This document shows, piece after piece, positions 16,093-24,783 of a stretch of DNA of 25,303 bases (positions are counted from its first letter, which is position 1; every line of letters begins with the position of its first letter). The notes beneath the pieces were generated by a model. That model had not been told where the DNA came from, searched no databases, and worked only from the letters and a program-made list of their open reading frames with translations. Source of the DNA: Pinguiococcus pyrenoidosus (Eukaryota > Sar > Pinguiophyceae > Pinguiochrysidales > Pinguiochrysidaceae); NCBI GenBank assembly GCA_019677205.1, contig JAAMXY010000721.1:6501-31803 (forward strand), read 5' to 3'. Both the position numbers and the translations under genes were made by a program.

Positions 16093-19000
16093 CTACGTCT
16101 CCTTGGAGCCCGGTTGATACACCATGAAGGAGTAAACTGTGTTCCTGCGGACGTTGTCCAGCAGTTCATTGAAGAGCTTGATACCTGCAGGAGAAAGGGA
16201 GGGGAAAGACAGAAAAGAGGGTAAGGCCGTTGCCAGTCTCCTCCCTTGCGGCAAATACGCGCACCTTCTACCCTGTACTCGTCGAGGGGATCCACTCCTC
16301 CCTGGTACTTTCTCATGACGACGGCTTCCTTGAGGAGGTTCATTCGGGTCAATTGCTCGGCCCACAAGTTGTCAATCTGGCGTAGAATGAAGAAAAGAGT
16401 TAGGCTGAGCCACGCGGCCTCTCGCTGCAAACGAAGCCAAGACTAGCCCGAAGCATTCGTCCTCGCGAGCTGCGTACCTGTGTGAGAGCAAGATATCTGG
16501 CCGAGCTGGACGCCAAAGTGCCCCGATACGTCTCCAGCTCTTCCCACTTCTTGTCCAGCGCCTGGGAGGCGGCCTTCTTGCCAGCCTCCTCGAGGCCAGA
16601 CTTGTCACCTTGTGGGCGTCAAGAAGCAACGCATCGAATTCAGCCTTCCAGAGTGCTCGCATTGAAGCACGCATCCAAGCCGACGATGGCATCTCACCTT
16701 TGCTGACGAACTCTCCGAGTGCCGCCTCGCTGAGCTCCGTGCTGCCCGCGATGACGGGGAAGAACTGCTGAAGCACTTTGGAGACCTTGGCCGAGTCTTC
16801 GGCATTGGCATTGCAGATCTCGGAGGCCGTGTCCGAGAACCAAGCGTCGATCCTTTCCTTCAGCTCGTCTCCCTCCGTGGACAGGAGGTTGCGCCGAATG
16901 TCGTAGAGCTGCTGGCGCTGTTCCTGGAGCACCTCGTCGAACTGGGCAACCTGCCGGCGGATTCCCGCAAAGTACTCCTCCGCGCCCTGCTGGATCTTCT
17001 CCAGGGCTTTGCTGACCTGTTTCGACTCGATTGGCATGTCCTCGGGGACGCGGAAGGTCTCCATGAAGCCCTCGAGCCGGTCGGCACCGAACGTCTGCAT
17101 CAACGGATCCGACAGCGACACCGAAAAGCGCGTGGTCCCCGGATCGCCCTGGCGCCCCGCACGTCCACGCAGCTGATTGTCGACTCGCGGCGACTCCGCA
17201 AGATCGGTGCCCACCACGTACAAGCCGCCGAGCTTCATGACCTGCTCGCGCTCCTTGCTCAGGACGGCGTTGAACTCGTCCTTCACCTTCGAAATGGCTT
17301 CCCGAACCGCGATGACCTGGGGGTTCTTCACCGGCGCCTTCTCCGCCGCAAGCGCAACGAGGTCCTCGACGTCTGCCGCGGAAGTCTCCTCCTCGAGATC
17401 CTTCTTGGGATCCCGAGGGGGCAGCAAGCCGTCGCTGCCACAGACGAGGTCTGCGGCATCTTCCACGGCCTTCACCGCCTCTTCCGAGAGCTCACAGGGA
17501 AGATCGGACTTTTCCTCGTCGTCCACGTTCAGGAACGGGATCTGCTGCAGCTCGTTCGGATCGGCGGAGAGCGCCCGACGGGCGAGGACATCACGGACGT
17601 ACAAGCGAGCGATCTGTCCCGCGTTTCCACCGAGGATGATGTCCGTACCACGACCGGCCATGTTGGTGCTCACGGTCACCGCCCCGAGGCGCCCGGCTTG
17701 CGCGACAATGGCGGCCTCGCGCTTGGCTGCTTCCGGCTTGGCGTTGAGAATCGCCACGTCCTCCACGCCTTGCTCTTCCAGCGCCTCCACAAGCATCTCG
17801 GACGACTCGACGCTCGTGGTGCCCACGAGCACCGGCCTGCCGGAGTCCTTCATGCTTGCAATGTCCCTGGCGACGGCCTTGAACTTGCCGGGCACCGTCT
17901 TGTACACGACCGTGGGATAGTCGCGGCGAGCGACGGGCAGGTTGGTCGGAATGGGCAGGACCTTGAGGCCGTAGACGTCGAGGAACTCCAGCTCGCTGCT
18001 GATGGCGGTGCCAGACATGCCCGACAGCTTGGGAAACATCTTGAAGAGATTCTGATACGTCACCGTGGCCGTGACCTGCGACTGACTGTCCACGATGATG
18101 CCCTCCTTCGCCTCGACGCTCTGGTGCAGTCCGTCGCTCCAGCGGCGGCCCTCGAGAACGCGGCCGCTGAAGCTGTCAATAATCAGGACCTCGTCGTCCT
18201 TCACAATGTAGTCCACGTCTCGCTTGAAGAGCTCCTTGGCCTTGACCGCGTTGACGATGAAGGGAGCCCACGGATCCTTGGGGTCGAAGAGGTCTCTCCC
18301 GCCCAGCGCGCGCGCCGCGTCCTCGTAGCCCCGATCGGTCAGCTCTACCGTCTTGCCCTTCAGATCCACCTCGTAGTGCACGCTGTCCTTCAGAGCCGCA
18401 GCCAGCTTGGTGGCCGCGTCGTACTTCTGGCCGGGCGCCGCGGCCTTCTTGGCAATCACCAGCGGCGTCCTGGCCTCGTCGATGAGGATGGAGTCGGCCT
18501 CGTCCACAATGCAGTAGTTCAGCGGCCGCCTGGTCAGGCAGACCTGCTGCGGCTCGAGGGCGAGGTTGTCTCGGAGGTAGTCAAAGCCGATTTCGGCGTT
18601 GTTCACGTAGGTGATGTCGCAGCCGTAGGCCTCCGCCCGCTCCTCCTCGTCCATGCCCGCCTCCACGAGGCCCACGGTCAGGCCCAGCACTCGGTGGATC
18701 TGCCCCATGCTCTCCGCATCTCTCCTGGCCAGGTAGTCGTTGGCCGTGACGATGAACACGCCCTTGCCGCTGAGGGCGTTGAGGTACGCCGGCAAGGTGC
18801 CCGCGAGGGTCTTTCCCTCTCCTGTCTGCATCTCGCACAGCAAGCCTTCGTGCAGCGCCATGCCTGCGAGCAGCTGCACGTCGAAGTGACGAAGGCCGAG
18901 AGCCCTCTTGGACGCCTCCCGCACCACGGCAAAGGCCTCAGGGAGCAGATCATCCAAGGTGGCACCTTCCGCCAGGCGCTCCTTGAAGGCGCTGGTCTTC

Positions 19001-19242
19001 TGCCGCAGCTCTTTGATGCTCAGCGCTTCCATCTCCTCTTCCAGCTCGTTCACCGCCTCGATCTTGGGCTCGAAGGCAGACAGCTTGGCGGCGTACTTGC
19101 CCATGCTGGCGAGGCTGGGGGCGTTCACCGCCATCCGCAGCGGCCGCGCGGACAGAGAGTGGCGCCGAGCAGCGCCTTGAAAGCCCGCACAGCAGCCGAG
19201 GCTGAGCAGCAGCCCCAGAAGAGGCATGTTCATCATGGCCAT
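16093..19242 (-). CDS. secA: SecA preprotein translocase ATPase, nuclear-encoded and plastid-targeted
   Basis: I model four exons: 19242-16698, 16608-16478, 16376-16265 and 16184-16093. The GT-AG introns are 89, 101 and 80 nt, giving 959 residues. SecA is the ATPase that pushes unfolded precursors through SecY/SecE, in plastids into the thylakoid. Residues 1-20 form a signal peptide ending CAGFQ, followed by a Ser/Arg-rich transit-like stretch. The motor has Walker A TGEGKT (140-145), DEAD (247-250), MAGRGTDIILGGNA and RGRAGRQGDPG. The wording GRRWSDGLHQSVEAKEG matches plastid/cyanobacterial SecA1. The helical scaffold ends QIDNLWAEQL and VYSFMVYQPG, recovered only after splicing exons 3 and 4. 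There is no C-terminal zinc finger, as is usual in plastid SecA. In most red-derived plastids studied, secA stays in the plastid genome, so a spliced nuclear copy is notable. Confidence 0.93.
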
Positions 19243-19508
19243 GAGCGCCGAGGTCCCAGCGATCCCCAGTGCAGCTGCGAGAGAGACGCCTTCGGCGCTA
19301 GCTGGTCAGCGGACAGAGGGATACGTAAGCAATTCTTGCGGAATACCCATAGACAGCCGTTCGGACGCTCACGGGCCGCAAAAGAGCCAATTGGGCGGCG
19401 GATTTGGGCGGATAAGGAAACGGAAATTCGCGGAGTAAAAAGCGGCGGCAGAGCCCTTTGTTGAAGCCTCCGAGGGCCTCTGGCGCTTCCCTCCTGAGAG
19501 TCACGGAC
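19243..19508. promoter_or_regulatory. Shared divergent promoter region of secA and the cyclophilin gene
   Basis: Only 266 bp separate the two start codons, so both promoters and 5' leaders must lie here or overlap. It contains a CCAAT element (CCAATTGG, 19388-19395) and next to it GCGGATTTGG (19399-19408), which recurs in front of the demethylase gene. Co-regulation of the two plastid genes is inference. Confidence 0.5.
19399..19408. promoter_or_regulatory. GCGGATTTGG motif, copy 1
   Basis: This 10-bp sequence is the exact reverse complement of the CCAAATCCGC pair at 22011 and 22033. All copies lie in short upstream regions. The factor that might bind it is unknown. Confidence 0.35.
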
Positions 19509-20682
19509 ATGAGGAGTCATGCATGGCACATGGCCTTGTGTGCCAGCTGTCTGGTGGCCGCAGCGGAGGCTCTGGCAGCTCCACGGCCTCTGAGAGTGCC
19601 GGCGTCCGCCACGTACCCCCCCCCCCCTCCCGTCCTGCATAGTTTTGTTCCCAGCGGGGTTTTCGCCGCTGATGATCGTCTCTGCTCTAGGCCCACGGAT
19701 CTTCGCGCCGCTACTGGGGCTAGCTGCGAGGCGTCGACGAGGGAGGATGGCGCTTCTCGCCAGCAGTGGCTGCGGGAGTCCGGTGCTCGATGGGCCGCCG
19801 TCCTCGGAATGGCAAGCTGGAATAGCGCGGCGCTGGCCGAGAGTTTGGCTGTGGAGGAGGAGAAGCCGAAGCCGAGGATAGACCCCAGCGTGGAGCTGCC
19901 GGAGGTCACCAAGAAGTGCTTTCTGGACGTGTCCATCGACGGCGAAGCGGCGGGCCGAGTGGTGATCGGCCTCTTTGGGAAGGTGTCTCCTTTGCTGGCC
20001 GGCAACTTCGAAGCGCTTTGCACCGGGGACAACGAGAACGCCGCGTCCTATGCGGGGTCGCCGGTGTACCGCATTCTCTCAAACTTCACGGTGCAGGCCG
20101 GGTCGATTGGGGACCTGACCGGGAGGAGCGGCGTGGCTGCGATCGGAGATGGGAAGCCCTTCGAGCCCGACACCTTCGACATCAAGCACTCCAGGGCGGG
20201 CTTGGTGAGCATGGTGCGCGGGCCCGGCGGCAAGGTGGATTCTCGCTTCTTTGTGCAGGTGAACGACGACGCGGGATGGGCAGATAATCGCTACGCGGCC
20301 TTTGGTCTGGTGCTCGAGGGAATGGAGGTAAGGCTCACAGCAGCTGCTTGCAAGTCTTCGTATGGAATTGTGACAGGACGGCGCCGCGCACTGTGCTTCT
20401 GCTGACCGTCTTCTGCTCCTTCTTCTTATCCTTCTTCTTCTTATCCTTCTTGTTCTTATCCTTCTTGATCACCCTCCCTCACTAACCCATGACCATTCAT
20501 TGCTTTGCTTTGCTTTGCTTTGCTTTGCTTTGCTTTGCTTTGCTATGTTTTGCTACGTTATGTTGTGCTACGCTTTGCTTTACTACGCTCAGGTCATCGA
20601 TCGGTTGGAGAATTTGGAGGTGTCTCCGCCGCAGAACCGACCAAAGAAGACGGTGCGAATAACCGGCACGGGGGTGCTCTGA
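19509..20682 (+). CDS. Cyclophilin-type peptidyl-prolyl isomerase, probably thylakoid lumen
   Basis: I model two exons, 19509-20327 and 20593-20682, giving 302 residues; the 265-nt intron (GTAAGG to GCTCAG) falls between GME and VIDRLENL, in phase. The N-terminus has three parts: a signal peptide (about 1-24, AEALA), a transit-like stretch with many Arg and Ser, and a second hydrophobic segment (about 94-110) ending in an ALA cleavage site before ESLAVEEE. This tripartite layout fits delivery to the thylakoid lumen of a complex plastid. The cyclophilin domain covers about 135-302. Compared with human cyclophilin A, Arg55 (here R188), Phe60 (F193), Phe113 (F248) and Trp121 (W257) are kept, but Gln111 is Arg (R246) and His126 is Tyr (Y262). 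Isomerase activity may be reduced and a chaperone role is possible. The start is the first ATG; the frame extends further without one. Confidence 0.88.
20405..20470 (+). repeat. Pyrimidine-rich CTTCTTCTTATC repeats in the cyclophilin intron
   Basis: Imperfect copies of a 12-18-bp CTTCTTCTTATC unit lie in the middle of the cyclophilin intron. With the adjoining TGCTT run they make this by far the longest intron seen in the window (265 nt against 40-110). Confidence 0.85.
20501..20545 (+). repeat. TGCTT pentanucleotide microsatellite in the cyclophilin intron
   Basis: Eight perfect TGCTT units are followed by decaying copies (TGCTA, TGTTT, TGCTA) that run on to the intron's 3' end. The pattern indicates repeat expansion inside the intron just before the acceptor. 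Confidence 0.95.
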
Positions 20683-20826
20683 CCACCGCTTACCCAAGTC
20701 CTTTAAGTTGCATGTCATGAATAAGAGCAATCGAAGCAGTCTCGTTCTTCCCTTGCTCGAAGTCGAATGGAATGTGCACAGGATCCCACCCTGTCGCTCT
20801 ACGGTCTTCGTGTCTTTCGGCGGCTG

Positions 20827-20870
20827 CTTGCTGGCTCCTTGCTGGCTCCTTGCTGGCTCCTTGCTGGCTG
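20827..20870. repeat. 11-bp tandem repeat, four copies, downstream of fabZ
   Basis: Four units of CTTGCTGGCTC (the last ending G) lie in the spacer between the convergent cyclophilin and fabZ genes, 15 bp beyond the fabZ stop. Transcribed from fabZ they would fall in its 3' untranslated region. The 11-bp period matches the unrelated repeat at 5556. Confidence 0.92.
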
Positions 20871-20885
20871 CTGGGCCACTCTGCC

Positions 20886-21518
20886 TTATTCCTCTTTCGC
20901 GAGCGCGAAGGTGAACTCCTGCACCACCACTGCGGGCTTGCCGTCGGTAAAGGCAGTTCCTTTCATCTTGGCGATGCCGAAGGCCGGCTTCCAGTCGACG
21001 AGCTCCATCTCCATGACGAGCACGTCTCCAGGCACCACTGGCTTCCTAAACCGGACGCCCTCGATGCCCGCAAAGAAGAAGATGCCCTTTCCATCGCTGA
21101 GAGGCTCCTGCAGCGCGATGACTCCTCCCAACTGCGCCATGGCCTCGATCATGAGCACTCCGGGCATGATGGGCCGATCGGGAAAGTGGCCGGTGAACTG
21201 CGGCTCATTGTTGGTCACGCACTTGATGCCCACGGCTCTCTTGCCCGCTTCGAACTCCACCACCTTGTCCACCAGGGCGAAAGGATAGCGATGCGGCAGG
21301 ACGTCGGCGATCTTCTCCACTGGAAACACCGTCTCCACCCCCTTGGTCAACGCGCTCACTGCCTGAGCGCCGGTCCAGCTGGTGGTCACTTCTTCCTCCT
21401 CTTCGGTGGCGCTCATGCGGTGCGCGAGCGCTCTGCGAGACGACGTCTTCAGCGGTGCCAGCGAGAAGGCGTTGGCGCAGGCAGCAAATGCGGCCACAAA
21501 CACTACGATGCGCTGCAT
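20886..21518 (-). CDS. fabZ: 3-hydroxyacyl-ACP dehydratase FabZ, plastid-targeted
   Basis: This is a 210-residue intronless frame starting at the ATG at 21518; the longer open frame upstream has no ATG. FabZ dehydrates 3-hydroxyacyl-ACP to trans-2-enoyl-ACP in type II fatty-acid synthesis. The N-terminus (MQRIVVFVAAFAACANAFSLAP) has a signal peptide with cleavage predicted at ANA|F (17/18). Phe at +1 is the hallmark of red-type complex plastids, and a Ser/Arg transit segment follows. The mature hotdog domain has LPHRYPFALVDKV, then GHFPDRPIMPG with catalytic His111, then MIEAMAQ with catalytic Glu125. Both active-site residues are present and length matches bacterial FabZ. It is convergent with the cyclophilin gene and divergent from the demethylase gene. 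Confidence 0.95.
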   Translation of the reverse strand: MQRIVVFVAAFAACANAFSLAPLKTSSRRALAHRMSATEEEEEVTTSWTGAQAVSALTKGVETVFPVEKIADVLPHRYPFALVDKVVEFEAGKRAVGIKCVTNNEPQFTGHFPDRPIMPGVLMIEAMAQLGGVIALQEPLSDGKGIFFFAGIEGVRFRKPVVPGDVLVMEMELVDWKPAFGIAKMKGTAFTDGKPAVVVQEFTFALAKEE

Positions 21519-21668
21519 TCTACGGTGGAGGAGGCAACGGAGGAGAGCCCTCGAGATAGACCGGCGCAAGACTGCAGAAATGGACTGGCTGGGGCCACCT
21601 GCTCTGAAACAAGAAATGGGCTGCTGCGTTGCAGTGCCGGAGAAGCACTACAAGATACCCTGTCACTG

Positions 21669-21710
21669 TGAGAGAGAGAAAGAGAGGGAGAGGAGAGAGA
21701 GAGGGGGAAA
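21669..21710. repeat. GA-rich microsatellite upstream of fabZ
   Basis: A nearly pure purine run of GAGA units interrupted by single A or G lies about 150-190 bp before the fabZ ATG. On the fabZ strand it is a CT-rich tract. Confidence 0.9.
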
Positions 21711-22010
21711 AGGGCGGAAGTGCGTTCGTCACAAACATGGGAAAGATCAACCAAAAGATCGACAACAGCTATTCTCCCGTGTTATTGGTGAATTGGGTGT
21801 CTAGGGTACCGTGGTACAGTACAGCAACCACCTGAAGTTGCCATATTTTCATCTACTAAAAAGTGAAAAATGTTAGAAATTATTTTAAATTTTATCATCT
21901 ATTAAGGTATAACATATCATTATAAAATATAGCAATGAAATTCAAATGATCACGCCATGTTTTCAAGTCTTGCTCTTTCGTGTCGGACGAGAGACAGAAG
22001 CGCTTTTGGG

Positions 22011-22042
22011 CCAAATCCGCACAGCTTTCCACCCAAATCCGC
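22011..22042. promoter_or_regulatory. Paired CCAAATCCGC direct repeats before the demethylase gene
   Basis: Two identical 10-bp copies (22011-22020 and 22033-22042) stand 22 bp apart, close to two turns of the helix, 52-83 bp before the ATG. The same sequence occurs inverted at 19399-19408 in the secA/cyclophilin spacer. Confidence 0.4.
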
Positions 22043-22093
22043 GCGTGAGAAGCGCTCCGAACAGCTGTCCCACAGCAGACCCAAAGGGCGGAA

Positions 22094-24472
22094 ATGTCGC
22101 AGACCAGCTGTCCAGTGTTCCGCCCCAGCGCCGCGGAATTCCGGGATTTCTTCTCGTTTGTGGCCCGCGTGGAGAGAGAAGCGGCGGACTTCGGCATTTG
22201 CAAAGTGATTCCGCCGCCGGAGTGGCAGCCCAACTTCCTCGATTGGCGCCAGCTCTCCGTGCAGCATCCAGTGCGCCAGTGCGTGTCTGGCGGCCGCGGC
22301 CGCTTCGACGTGGTGCTCGTGGAGCAGCAGGCCATGCCCATCGAGCGCTTTCGACAGCTGGCGGAAGAGCGCCAGAAGACCGTGGAGAGCGACTTGAGAG
22401 CCTCTCGACGCAGACGTCAGAGAAGCGAGGAGAGAAGTGGAGAGGATAGCGCGGAGAGCGAGGAACTGGAAGAGGCGGAGAGACTGTTTTGGAGGCGTCT
22501 GGGACCGACCATGGAACCGCCGCTGTATGGAGCGGACATGGAGGGCTCTCTGTTCCCCGACATGAGCGAGAAGGACTTTGACGCCGTGGACCCGGACAAG
22601 GCGCTCCAGCTGGCGTGGAATCTGCGCCACATTCCCTCCATCTTGCGCTTTCTTCCTCGGCAAATCGCAGGCGTCAATACGCCGATGCTCTACGTCGGCA
22701 TGTTCGCGTCGCTCTTTGCCTTTCACACCGAGGACGCGGACCTCTTCAGCATCAACTACATCCACACGGGTGCGCCCAAGTCCTGGTACGCGCTCAAGAG
22801 GGACGATGCGAGTCGCTTTGAGAGCTTCGCCAGCGGCTGCTTCTCGGGGAAGGCGCACGAGTGCAAGGAGTATCTGCGGCACAAGACGTCTCTCCTTAGC
22901 CCGTCGATCCTCAGGAACAAGGCCGGACTGCAACTGCACACGGTGGTCCAGCGCGCGGGAGAGTTCGTCATCACCATGCCCGGGGCGTATCATGCTGGCT
23001 TCAATCATGGCTTCAACGTGGCAGAAGCGACCAACTTTGCAACGCCCGGCTGGCTCGACGTCGGCCTGCACGCCGGGGTCTGCAAGTGCGACCCAGACAG
23101 TGTCCATATCGACGTCGCGCACCTCAAGGCGATGTGGGAAGGGCGGTCCACCAAGTCCACGAAGCGATCGAGAGGCTTGTTGGCGTCCGGGATCAACTTT
23201 CCGCTGGGACATCTGCGCACGCAGAGGAAGAGAGCGGCGACAAAGAAGCGAAAGCGGCCCGGCGCCGCCGAGCCAAAGGCGAAGACGAAGCGCAAGGGCC
23301 CGCGCTGGTCCTTCGCTTGCTCCTGCGGCGTGGAGTGCGACGAGTCCTGCCCCGGCGGCTCGTGGCCGGAGGGGAGCATGTTTCAGTGTGATCTCTGCAA
23401 CGTGTGGATGCACATCGGGTGCCAGTTCCCCGAGCTCACGGACACGGGTAGATACTGCATGGAGGCAGGCGCGCAGCATAGAAACCAAGGGATTCGATCT
23501 GGGGAAGCAGATGCGCGGGGCGTCCCGACGGTGGCCCTTTGTATCTCCTGCAGGAGCGGCCGCAGGGGCCAATGGATGTTCTCTTGCCGGTGCGGAGAAA
23601 AGTCCAGCTCGATGCGGCCCCGGGCGAGCTGGCCGAAGGGGATGCAATTTCAGTGTGACCACTGCAGGACTTGGTCACACGTACAGTGCTATAACTATCA
23701 TGACGGCACCAACCTGCCCAGCAAAGCCTTCTGCCAAGACTGCTGTGCGCGGCACCAAAATCCAGATGACCCCCTCCAGATACACAGCGCTGTTCCCTGG
23801 GCGGACTCGGTTGGCAGCAATCCTCCGTGCTCCTTCTCTCCCGGAACGAAGGTGCTAGTTCGCCAGCGAGACGGCACGATCCAGCTGGGCTCGTGCACGG
23901 AAGTACGCGGGGACACCGTGAGGATCCATTACCAGTTCCGCCTTCGCAGCTGCGACGAATGGATAAGTCAGAGCTCGAGTCGATTCCTTGTCCTCACGAC
24001 CGTTGATCACGCTGCGGTAGATGCAGACGTGCAAGCGCTTCAGAAGGCTGACTTCTTCCGCGCCGTGCTGCTAGCGCAGCAACGCAGGAAGAGTAGCGTA
24101 CAGCAGGGTCTGGGCAGCCAGCCGGCTTTGAGAGGGGCACTTCCAGTGCCAGATCCAGTGCCGATGTTAGCGTCAGTGCCAGCATCAGCACCGGTTTCAG
24201 TGCCAGCTCCAGTTTCAGGGCTAGATTCAGATCCAGATCCAGATCCAGTTCCAGCCTGCAGCCCGAGCCCGGGTCCGGGCAATCGTCCAGCGGCCTTGGA
24301 CAACGGTGTCCGCTTCTCGCCCCCGGTGATTCGTCCCGCTCTTGCGCTGTCGGAGATCCGTAGCTCTGTCGACAAGATTCCTGCACTCAAGGAGCTGAAT
24401 CGCTCGTCGTTGACGGGCGAACGGGCCAAACACCTCGAGGATCTGCGGTGCCGCGAAGAGTTTGTGGTGTGA
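22094..24472 (+). CDS. KDM4-type JmjN/JmjC histone lysine demethylase with two PHD-like fingers and a Tudor-like domain
   Basis: This is a 792-codon frame from ATG 22094. JmjN is at 6-45 (CPVFRPSAAEFRDFF), then an acidic linker to about 150. JmjC lies at about 175-335 and follows human KDM4A closely. Fe(II) ligands are His211, Glu213 and His305; Lys229 (PKSW) should bind 2-oxoglutarate; zinc ligands Cys257, His263, Cys330 and Cys332 are kept. KDM4 enzymes remove methyl groups from H3K9 and H3K36, so an active nuclear demethylase is expected. A basic stretch (about 352-402) precedes two related fingers (about 408-486 and 498-550), each of the form CxCG...SWP-G...FQCD-C--W-H--C. A Tudor-like segment follows (about 580-635, PGTKVLVRQRDG ... 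DEWI), then a Pro/Val/Ser/Asp repeat tail. Positions 23448-23510 could be a 63-nt GT-AG intron inside finger 1; removing it keeps the frame. Confidence 0.92.
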   Translation: MSQTSCPVFRPSAAEFRDFFSFVARVEREAADFGICKVIPPPEWQPNFLDWRQLSVQHPVRQCVSGGRGRFDVVLVEQQAMPIERFRQLAEERQKTVESDLRASRRRRQRSEERSGEDSAESEELEEAERLFWRRLGPTMEPPLYGADMEGSLFPDMSEKDFDAVDPDKALQLAWNLRHIPSILRFLPRQIAGVNTPMLYVGMFASLFAFHTEDADLFSINYIHTGAPKSWYALKRDDASRFESFASGCFSGKAHECKEYLRHKTSLLSPSILRNKAGLQLHTVVQRAGEFVITMPGAYHAGFNHGFNVAEATNFATPGWLDVGLHAGVCKCDPDSVHIDVAHLKAMWEGRSTKSTKRSRGLLASGINFPLGHLRTQRKRAATKKRKRPGAAEPKAKTKRKGPRWSFACSCGVECDESCPGGSWPEGSMFQCDLCNVWMHIGCQFPELTDTGRYCMEAGAQHRNQGIRSGEADARGVPTVALCISCRSGRRGQWMFSCRCGEKSSSMRPRASWPKGMQFQCDHCRTWSHVQCYNYHDGTNLPSKAFCQDCCARHQNPDDPLQIHSAVPWADSVGSNPPCSFSPGTKVLVRQRDGTIQLGSCTEVRGDTVRIHYQFRLRSCDEWISQSSSRFLVLTTVDHAAVDADVQALQKADFFRAVLLAQQRRKSSVQQGLGSQPALRGALPVPDPVPMLASVPASAPVSVPAPVSGLDSDPDPDPVPACSPSPGPGNRPAALDNGVRFSPPVIRPALALSEIRSSVDKIPALKELNRSSLTGERAKHLEDLRCREEFVV
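24141..24257 (+). repeat. Degenerate 6-bp repeat encoding a Pro-Val/Asp-rich stretch
   Basis: Repeated CCAGTN/CAGATC-type hexamers give short VP, SAP and DPDP runs after the Tudor-like domain of the demethylase. The end of the block (about 24230-24252) is a near-perfect CAGATC run. Confidence 0.8.
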
Positions 24473-24783
24473 GAGATCATGACAAGGCAAGACTAGCAGG
24501 CAGCTTGATGTTTATACTAGTAGTGTACCACGAGTCCACAAAGAGTGTCCGTCTCCCGACGCAATTGCCAAGATGTCTCGGAAAGGCTAAAGATCTGCGA
24601 CGTCGCGGGAGAGAATCCATCGGATAAGAACCACACAGATATTGGCATGCATCTTTGACAGGTTCCACAAATGTACCGGAACATGTGCCCGTCTACTCGT
24701 CCACACCGGTCCGCAGAGCCACCTGCCAAGCCTGTGAATCAAGGGATCACAAACAAGCCTGCACACGACGGGGTAGTCTTACA
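24473..24783. other. Convergent intergenic region after the demethylase gene
   Basis: This 311-bp stretch lies between the 3' ends of two converging genes. I see no coding exon, RNA gene or repeat. It should contain both polyadenylation regions, but no clear AATAAA signal stands out. Confidence 0.4.

Larger units (their letters stand above)
21519..22093. promoter_or_regulatory. Divergent intergenic region between fabZ and the demethylase gene
   Basis: This 575-bp region holds a GA-rich tract near fabZ, a strongly AT-rich block at about 21838-21958, and a pair of CCAAATCCGC motifs close to the demethylase start. I see no coding exon. It presumably contains both promoters and is the most compositionally contrasted stretch of the window. 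Confidence 0.5.

Noticed and set aside
16372-16477. Extension of the secA frame past residue 922 to a stop at 16372
   Set aside because: That tail reads through introns 1 and 2 and loses the conserved SecA C-terminus, which reappears in exons 2-4 with clean splice sites.
17698-19464. 588-codon plus-strand open frame opposite secA
   Set aside because: It is antisense to a strongly conserved SecA coding region and has no family character.
21950-23662. 570-codon minus-strand open frame opposite the demethylase gene
   Set aside because: The plus strand encodes conserved JmjN/JmjC residues and zinc fingers; the minus frame has only His/Arg/Leu-rich shadow sequence.
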